From positions 1-64,000 of the forward strand of contig NZ_JOID01000019.1 in assembly GCF_000719865.1 (NCBI RefSeq): a DNA stretch of 64,000 nucleotides, read 5' to 3'. Below the pieces are notes generated by a model. The model searched no databases. It saw only the letters and a program-made list of their open reading frames with translations, and was not told where the DNA came from. Both the position numbers and the translations under genes were made by a program. The stretch comes from Streptomyces albus subsp. albus (lineage in GTDB: Bacteria > Actinomycetota > Actinomycetes > Streptomycetales > Streptomycetaceae). Shown here in pieces: positions 58,112 to 64,000 of the stretch. Every line of letters begins with the position of its first letter. The stretch's first letter is position 1.

Positions 58112-59857
58112 GTGAGCACGCTCGGTAGCTTCATCTGGTCAATCGCTGACCAGCTTCGAGGCCCCTATCGCCCCAACCAGTACGGGACTGTGATTCTTCC
58201 GTTCACGATCCTGAGACGGCTCGACTGCGTACTTGAGCCGGACCGTGCGGCGGTACGGGAGTTGGCTGCGAGGTACGAGAACCCGAACCGGCTCAAGGTC
58301 GAGGTCAAGAAGGCCACGGGGCGGACGTTCTACAACACCTCCAACTACGAGTTCTCGAACCTGCTGGCCGATGCGGACGGGCTGGCGGACAACCTCGCTG
58401 ACTACATTGACCGGTTCTCAGCCGATGTGGACGTGTTCGAGTATTTTGACTTCAAGAAGGAAATCCTGGCCCTGGAGAAGGCTGGACTGCTGCGCGAGAT
58501 CGTCAAGTCCTTCGGCGCCGTCGACCTGCATCCCAAAGTGGTGTCCAACGCCGACATGGGGGATGCGTTCGAGTACATCATCCGCAAGTTCAACGAGGCC
58601 GCGAACGAGACCTCCGGAGACCACTACACGCCGCGCGACGCGATCCGGCTGCTGGTCGACCTGCTCTTCGCGGAGAAGGACGTCGACCTCTCCGAGGGCG
58701 ACATTATCCGGTCGCTGTACGACCCAACCGCCGGCACCGGCGGCATGCTCTCCTTGGCAGAGGAGCACCTGCTCGCCCAGAACTCCGGGGCGAAGCTGAG
58801 CCTGTACGGCCAGGAGTACAACCCGCAGTCGTACGCCATCTGCAAGTCCGACCTGCTCGCCAAGGGCCACTACGCGACCAACATTGCCTTTGGTAACACG
58901 CTCACCGACGACGCCTTCAAGGGCCGCCAGTTCGACTATTGCATGTCCAACCCGCCCTACGGGGTGGACTGGAAGCAGTACGCCAAGGCGGTCAAGGCGG
59001 AGCGCGACTCCGCCGGCCCCTACGGCCGATTCGCACCGGGACTCCCTGCGACCTCGGACGGCCAAATGCTTTTCTTGCTCCACCTGGCCCACAAGATGCG
59101 CGCACCCGAGGATGGCGGCGGCCGCGTCGGCATCATCATGAACGGCTCGCCGCTCTTCAACGGCGCCGCCGAATCCGGCCCCTCCAACATCCGCAGGTGG
59201 CTGCTGGAGAACGACCTGGTCGAGGCGATCGTCGCACTGCCGACCAACATGTTCTTCAACACCGGCATCGCCACCTACATCTGGATCCTCGACAACACCA
59301 AGCACCCCGACCGCCAGGGCAAGGTCCAGCTCATCGACGGCACGTCGTTCTGGACCAAGATGCGCAAGAACCTGGGGTCAAAGGGACGTGAGATCAGCGA
59401 CGATGACCGCGCCGAGGTCCTGCGGTTGTACGCCGACTTTGAGGACGCCGATCCCGACCTTTCCAAGGTGCTGCGCAACGAAGAGTTCGGCTACTGGACC
59501 ATCACCATCGAGCGTCCCCTGCTCGATGAGGACGGGAACCCTGTCGTCGACCGTAAGGGCAAGCCGAAGCACGACTCGAAAAAGCGTGAAACCGAAAACG
59601 TGCCTTTCACCTATGGCGGCTCAACCACCAGCGCGGCAGGGGAGCGCGAAGTCATCCAGACGTACTTCGACGCGGAGGTGAAACCGCACGTTCCTGACGC
59701 CTGGATCGACTGGGCCAAGACCAAGACCGGCTACGAGATTCCATTCACCCGCTACTTCTACAGGTACACCCCGCCCCGCCCGCTCTCCGAGATCGACGCC
59801 GACCTGGAGAAACAGGTCGCCAAGATCCTGGATCTCCTGCGGGAGGTCGAGGGATGA
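58112..59857 (+). CDS. hsdM: type I restriction-modification methyltransferase subunit HsdM
   Basis: 581-aa N6-adenine methyltransferase. N-terminal HsdM_N helical domain (about 1-130), then the catalytic domain with motif I DPTAGTGGM (D204-M212) and motif IV NPPY (N280-Y283). Together with HsdS it methylates one strand of a bipartite target. GTG at 58112 has GAGGA (58102-58106) five bases away; an in-frame GTG at 58100 overlaps that site and is less likely. Its stop overlaps the hsdS start (ATGA, 59854-59857). Composition is slightly less GC-rich than the neighbours left of the att site, fitting an acquired island. Confidence 0.95.
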   Translation: MSTLGSFIWSIADQLRGPYRPNQYGTVILPFTILRRLDCVLEPDRAAVRELAARYENPNRLKVEVKKATGRTFYNTSNYEFSNLLADADGLADNLADYIDRFSADVDVFEYFDFKKEILALEKAGLLREIVKSFGAVDLHPKVVSNADMGDAFEYIIRKFNEAANETSGDHYTPRDAIRLLVDLLFAEKDVDLSEGDIIRSLYDPTAGTGGMLSLAEEHLLAQNSGAKLSLYGQEYNPQSYAICKSDLLAKGHYATNIAFGNTLTDDAFKGRQFDYCMSNPPYGVDWKQYAKAVKAERDSAGPYGRFAPGLPATSDGQMLFLLHLAHKMRAPEDGGGRVGIIMNGSPLFNGAAESGPSNIRRWLLENDLVEAIVALPTNMFFNTGIATYIWILDNTKHPDRQGKVQLIDGTSFWTKMRKNLGSKGREISDDDRAEVLRLYADFEDADPDLSKVLRNEEFGYWTITIERPLLDEDGNPVVDRKGKPKHDSKKRETENVPFTYGGSTTSAAGEREVIQTYFDAEVKPHVPDAWIDWAKTKTGYEIPFTRYFYRYTPPRPLSEIDADLEKQVAKILDLLREVEG

Positions 59858-61095
59858 GGTCACGCACGGATTTGGTCGACTCTGGTGTGCCGTGGCTCGG
59901 TCGCGTGCCGACTGGCTGGAAGACGAAGCCTCTGTGGTCGATGTTCGAGCGGATCAAGGATGTCGACCACCCGGAAGAGCAGATGCTCTCCGTTTTCCGC
60001 GAATTCGGGGTCGTCGCGAAGGACTCTCGCGACAATCTCAATAGGACCGCTGAGAACCGCAGCATCTACCAGCTGGTGCATCCAGGCTGGCTCGTCGCCA
60101 ACCGCATGAAGGCGTGGCAGGGCTCGGTGGGAATCTCCTCTCTCCGGGGCATCGTCTCTGGGCACTACATCTGCTTCGCTCCTCGCCACGGCGAAGACAA
60201 CCGGTACCTCAACTGGCTGCTGCGTTCGACGGCCTACACGAATGGCTACGGCTTGCTTTCCCGGGGCGTCCGGATCGGACAGGCAGAGATCGACAACGAT
60301 CAGTTCAGACTCATGCCGATCCTGCTGCCATCAACGCAGGAGCAGCGCGCCATCGCCGACTACCTCGACCGCGAGACGGCCCGCATCGACACGCTCGTCG
60401 AGGAGCAGCGGCGGCTGATCGAGATGCTCAGCGAGCGTCGCGTAGCGACAGTCGCTGAGACCTTGGACGGCTACGAGCGGACCCAGGTGCGCCGACTCGT
60501 CGATCACGATCGGCCGATGACCTACGGCATTCTGCAGTGTGGTGAGCCGGTCGACGGTGGGGTTGTCTACATCGGACCGTCGGACATTCAGGGCGAGGGC
60601 CAATCCCCGGATAGAGATGCCCTGCGAACGACAACACCTGAAATCGCGAGCGCGTACAAGCGGTCAGTTCTCAAGGGTGGTGACGTGGTCGTTTCGATCG
60701 GCCCGGCGTACGGGAAGGTGGCCGTCGTATCGGACGACTTGGCTGGTGCGAATCTGACGCAAGATACGGTGCGAGTTGCACTGCGGCCGGATCTAGTCGA
60801 CACGAGATTTTTCGTGTGGGCGCTGCTGTCACGGCAGACGGCTGAGTATTGGGACTACCAGATCATGGGCGCAACGTTCCGCCGACTGAACCTCGGCACT
60901 TTGGCCCGGACACCCATCCCGCTTCCGGCGATCCATGAGCAGCGGCGGATCGCTGCGTATTTGGATGAGCAGACCGCAAAGATCGACACGCTCATCGCCG
61001 AGGCCGAGCGGTTCATTGAGCTCTCCAGGGAGCGGCGGTCGGCGTTGATCACGGCGGCGGTGACGGGGCAGATCGACGTACGAGAGGCGGCGTGA
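59854..61095 (+). CDS. hsdS: type I specificity subunit HsdS
   Basis: 413-aa specificity subunit with two target-recognition domains (about 15-165 and 215-365), each followed by a conserved helix: DQFRLMPILLPSTQEQRAIADYLDRETARIDTL and TPIPLPAIHEQRRIAAYLDEQTAKIDTL. These matching helices form the spacer that fixes the distance between the two half-sites. The recognition sequence cannot be predicted by eye. Coupled to hsdM by an ATGA overlap; the stop overlaps the hsdR ATG by one base (TGATG). Confidence 0.95.
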   Translation: MRSRTDLVDSGVPWLGRVPTGWKTKPLWSMFERIKDVDHPEEQMLSVFREFGVVAKDSRDNLNRTAENRSIYQLVHPGWLVANRMKAWQGSVGISSLRGIVSGHYICFAPRHGEDNRYLNWLLRSTAYTNGYGLLSRGVRIGQAEIDNDQFRLMPILLPSTQEQRAIADYLDRETARIDTLVEEQRRLIEMLSERRVATVAETLDGYERTQVRRLVDHDRPMTYGILQCGEPVDGGVVYIGPSDIQGEGQSPDRDALRTTTPEIASAYKRSVLKGGDVVVSIGPAYGKVAVVSDDLAGANLTQDTVRVALRPDLVDTRFFVWALLSRQTAEYWDYQIMGATFRRLNLGTLARTPIPLPAIHEQRRIAAYLDEQTAKIDTLIAEAERFIELSRERRSALITAAVTGQIDVREAA

Positions 61096-64000
61096 TGGCT
61101 GACCACAACGAGGTGGTCTTCGAGACGGAGATCTGCGAGTACCTCCGGGATCACGGCTGGCTGTACTCGGAGAACGACCGTGACGGCGGGGAGTACGACC
61201 GGGAGCGGGCGCTATTCCCGAACGACTTGTACGCGTGGCTGGAGGAGACACAGAAGCCGGCGTACGAGAAGGCGTTGAAGGCGGCCGGCTCGCAGACGAA
61301 GTTCCTCGACGTGCTGACCGCGGCTCTGGACAGGCCGCTGGAGCATGGCGGGGGCACACTGAACATCCTGCGCAACGGGGTGCAGTACATCGGTGGCGGT
61401 CGGTTAAAGATGGCGCAGTTCCGCCCCGAGACCTCGCTCAACGCGACCAGCACGGCGCACTACGAGGCGATGCGGGTGCGGGTGGTGCGGCAAGTGCACT
61501 TCTCGACCGCTGACCAGCGCATCCTTGATCTGGTGTTCTTCGTCAACGGTCTTCCGGTGGCCACGGTGGAGTTGAAGACCGACTTCACCCAGTCGCTGGA
61601 TGAGGCGATCAACCAATACAAGCAGGACCGCAACCCACTGACTAAGGGGCGGCCTGAGCCGCTACTGTCCTTCGGACATCGCGCTCTGGTCCACTTCGCG
61701 GTCTCGAACAACCTCGCGGCGATGACCACCAGGCTGGAGGGGGAGAGGACCCATTTCCTGCCGTTCAACGTCGGCTTCGAAAGCGGTGCTGGCAACCCGC
61801 TCGGCGCGGACGGACGGTCGTCGACGGCGTACCTGTGGGAACGCGTCTGGGAGAAACACGCCTGGCTGAATATCATCGGGCGGCTGCTGATCGTGCAGAC
61901 CAAGGAGGAGTGGGACGTCACCACCGGCACGTCGGTGAGGCGTACGAGCATGCTCTTCCCACGGTTCCACCAGTGGGAGGCCGTTACGAGCATCGTCGAG
62001 GCGGTGAAAGAGGAGGGTGTCGGGCAGCGGTACCTGATTGAGCACTCGGCCGGGTCGGGGAAGACGAACACCATCGCCTGGACGGCCCACCGGCTGGCGC
62101 GGCTGCATGTCGATGATCGGAAGGTCTTCGACTCGGTCATTGTGGTCGTGGACCGCACCGTGCTCGACTCTCAACTGCAGGATGCGATTCGGCAGATCGA
62201 CGGCACCGGCAAGATCGTCGCGACTATCAGCCCCGAGGACGTCCGCAAGGCCGGCGCGAAGTCGAAGTCGGGTTTGCTGGCGCAGGCGTTGAAGAACGGT
62301 GAGCTAATCATCGCCGTGACGGTGCAGACCTTCCCGCATGCGCTGAACGAGATCCGGACCGACGCTGGCTTGAAGGGCAAGCGGTTCGCCGTCATCGCCG
62401 ATGAGGCGCACTCCTCCCAGTCGGGTCAGATCTCCTCGAAGCTGAAGCAGGTGCTGACGGCGGAGGAAGTCAAGGAGATCGAGGAGGGTGGCGAGGTCGA
62501 TGTGGAGTCGGTGCTGGCCTCGGAGATGACCGAGCGGGCCGAGTCGGAGAACATCTCCTACTTCGCCTTCACCGCGACGCCGAAGAACAAGACCCTCGAA
62601 CTGTTCGGCCGCAAGGATGCCGATGGGAAGCCGCGCGAGTTCCACCTGTACTCGATGAAGCAGGCGATCGAGGAGGGCTACATCCTCGACGTGCTCAAGG
62701 GCTATCAGTCCTACGACACCGCGTTGAAGATCGCCGGCAGGGCCGAGAGTGGTGACGGGGGAGAGGTAGAGGAGGCCGCCGCCCGTAAGGGTCTGATGCG
62801 GTGGGTGCAGCTCCACCCGACGAACATCAGCCAGAAGGTGCAGATCATCGTCGAGCACTTCCACGCCAACGTCGCCTACCTCCTCGAAGGCAAGGCGAAG
62901 GCGATGGTGGTGACCGACTCGCGCAAGTCCGCGGTGAAGTACAAGCTGGCCATCGACGCCTACATCGCCAGGCGCCGCACCGAGGACGCCTCGTACAACT
63001 ACCGCACCCTGGTCGCCTTCTCCGCCGGGGTGACGATGACCGAGGACGAGACCTGGCACAGCGACTGGGGCCCGCAGCCGTCGAAGGATGACGAGTTCAC
63101 CGAGGCCAACATGAACCCCGGCGCCGGGGGTGATCTGGCAGCCGCATTCAAGGGCGAGACGTACAAGATCATGCTGGTCGCCAACAAGTTCCAGACCGGC
63201 TTCGACCAGCCCTTACTCTCGGCGATGTACATCGACAAGAAGCTGTCAGGGGTCACCGCAGTGCAGACGCTCTCGCGGCTCAATCGCACCCATCGCACCG
63301 CTGGTGGGGAGCAGAAGCGCAAGACGTTTGTCATCGACTTCGCCAACAAGCCCGAGGACATCAAGGCAGCCTTCGAGCCGTACTTCAAGAACGCGACCCT
63401 GGAGACCGAGACCGATCCGTACGTCGTCGTCCACCTGGCTAACAAGCTTGCCCAGGCCGGAATCTACACCGAGGACGACGTCCGCAAGGTTGCCGAACTG
63501 TGGGTGACCCGGAAGGGCAACAACGCGCTCTCGGCGGCGATCAGCCCGGCGCAGCACGACTTCCGGCGCCGCTACGCGCGGGCGATCGAGGAGGAGGACA
63601 AGGTCACGCTCCAGGCGCTCGACCTATTCCGCAAGGACGTCTCCACCTACGTACGTCTCTATGACTTCATGTCCCAGATCGTCGACTACGGCGACCCCTA
63701 CATGGAGATGCTCTCGATCTTCCTGCGCCTGCTGGAGAAGGTCATCGCCGAGTCCGCTTGGGCGGCCGACGTGGACCTCTCCGACGTGGTGCTGGTCGGC
63801 GTCAAGCACAACAAGGCAATCCCGGTCAACATCTCGCTCGTGGGCGACGGGCAGCTGAAGGGCATCAGCGCAGCCGGCACGGGAATGAAGAAGGATCCGA
63901 AGTACGTCGCGCTCCAGGTCGTCATAGACAAGATGAACGACCTCTTCGGCGCCGAATCGTTCGCCGAGTCGCAGGTCAGGGAGTTCGTGCAGGGACTCGT
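61095..64000 (+). CDS. hsdR: type I restriction endonuclease subunit HsdR (3' end beyond window)
   Basis: At least 968 codons of the motor-nuclease subunit, continuing past 64000. N-terminal nuclease domain with the D...E159-L-K161 site (LDLVFFVNGLPVATVELK); helicase motor with Walker A SAGSGKT (K323), DEAH box (D436) and FTATP; then motif VI-like Q.LSRLNRTHR. It translocates DNA and cuts at a distance when the site is unmethylated. Typical length is 1000-1100 aa, so perhaps 30-130 residues are missing here. All motifs are intact, so the system looks functional. Confidence 0.95.
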   Translation, partial: MADHNEVVFETEICEYLRDHGWLYSENDRDGGEYDRERALFPNDLYAWLEETQKPAYEKALKAAGSQTKFLDVLTAALDRPLEHGGGTLNILRNGVQYIGGGRLKMAQFRPETSLNATSTAHYEAMRVRVVRQVHFSTADQRILDLVFFVNGLPVATVELKTDFTQSLDEAINQYKQDRNPLTKGRPEPLLSFGHRALVHFAVSNNLAAMTTRLEGERTHFLPFNVGFESGAGNPLGADGRSSTAYLWERVWEKHAWLNIIGRLLIVQTKEEWDVTTGTSVRRTSMLFPRFHQWEAVTSIVEAVKEEGVGQRYLIEHSAGSGKTNTIAWTAHRLARLHVDDRKVFDSVIVVVDRTVLDSQLQDAIRQIDGTGKIVATISPEDVRKAGAKSKSGLLAQALKNGELIIAVTVQTFPHALNEIRTDAGLKGKRFAVIADEAHSSQSGQISSKLKQVLTAEEVKEIEEGGEVDVESVLASEMTERAESENISYFAFTATPKNKTLELFGRKDADGKPREFHLYSMKQAIEEGYILDVLKGYQSYDTALKIAGRAESGDGGEVEEAAARKGLMRWVQLHPTNISQKVQIIVEHFHANVAYLLEGKAKAMVVTDSRKSAVKYKLAIDAYIARRRTEDASYNYRTLVAFSAGVTMTEDETWHSDWGPQPSKDDEFTEANMNPGAGGDLAAAFKGETYKIMLVANKFQTGFDQPLLSAMYIDKKLSGVTAVQTLSRLNRTHRTAGGEQKRKTFVIDFANKPEDIKAAFEPYFKNATLETETDPYVVVHLANKLAQAGIYTEDDVRKVAELWVTRKGNNALSAAISPAQHDFRRRYARAIEEEDKVTLQALDLFRKDVSTYVRLYDFMSQIVDYGDPYMEMLSIFLRLLEKVIAESAWAADVDLSDVVLVGVKHNKAIPVNISLVGDGQLKGISAAGTGMKKDPKYVALQVVIDKMNDLFGAESFAESQVREFVQGL

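Overview
The window is very GC-rich, with GTG and TTG starts, proline/alanine-rich linkers, two XRE/DUF397 regulator loci, a fused F420 gene (fbiC), an HelR-type RNA polymerase recycling ATPase and an actinobacterial Asp23/AmaP cluster. Together these point to the chromosome of a Streptomyces or close relative. Gene density is normal and I see no insertion sequence. One probable integrated island begins near 57.7 kb and runs off the right edge.

Layout. 0.1-10.5 kb: fbiC, an ADP-ribosylglycohydrolase-family protein, an XRE/DUF397 pair resembling the Scr1/Scr2 antibiotic-regulator pair, a GPP34 protein and a D,D-carboxypeptidase with a very long disordered cytoplasmic tail. 10.8-15.9 kb: a tight three-gene operon (EACC1-like protein; caspase-like protease fused through one membrane segment to solute-binding and VWA domains; solute-binding lipoprotein). 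This is the best candidate for a little-described conflict or signalling system. 16-22 kb: a DUF4232 lipoprotein, a membrane-anchored HTH protein, a decayed HxlR regulator facing ridA, and helR with a divergent ~110-nt transcript candidate ending in a perfect 22-bp hairpin. 22-28.8 kb: a MerR/sliding-clamp-like fusion, acetyltransferases, a PaeR7I/XhoI-like restriction endonuclease without a visible methyltransferase plus a remnant of a second copy, a second XRE/DUF397 locus with its divergent GHKL ATPase, and an alpha/beta hydrolase. 28.9-38.4 kb: housekeeping-type accessory genes, with two divergent regulator/target pairs (MarR and TetR) whose operators can be read directly, a PMT-family glycosyltransferase, and a GHKL ATPase fused to a Shedu-like PD-(D/E)xK nuclease (a likely defence protein).

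38.5-43.1 kb: a translationally coupled operon of a secreted protein, a Tat-type DUF5987 protein, a GMC oxidoreductase and a CrtC-like protein. 43.4-47.2 kb: the alkaline-shock (Asp23/AmaP) envelope cluster with a divergent P10-family gene. 47.2-57.5 kb: small regulators and enzymes, a ferric-reductase-like flavocytochrome, a duplicated maltokinase-cap gene (second copy truncated), a beta-propeller protein, and a RelE-like toxin broken by two compensating frameshifts next to an intact XRE antitoxin.

57.7-64 kb: the 3' part of a tRNA-Arg(CCU) with its own terminator, followed by a type I restriction-modification operon (hsdM-hsdS-hsdR, hsdR cut by the window end). The orientation fits the distal att end of an element integrated in that tRNA gene, with the intact tRNA expected beyond the right edge.

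Functions are inferred from sequence motifs and remembered families only; no database search was possible. Starts were chosen from ribosome-binding sites and overlaps and are given as such.
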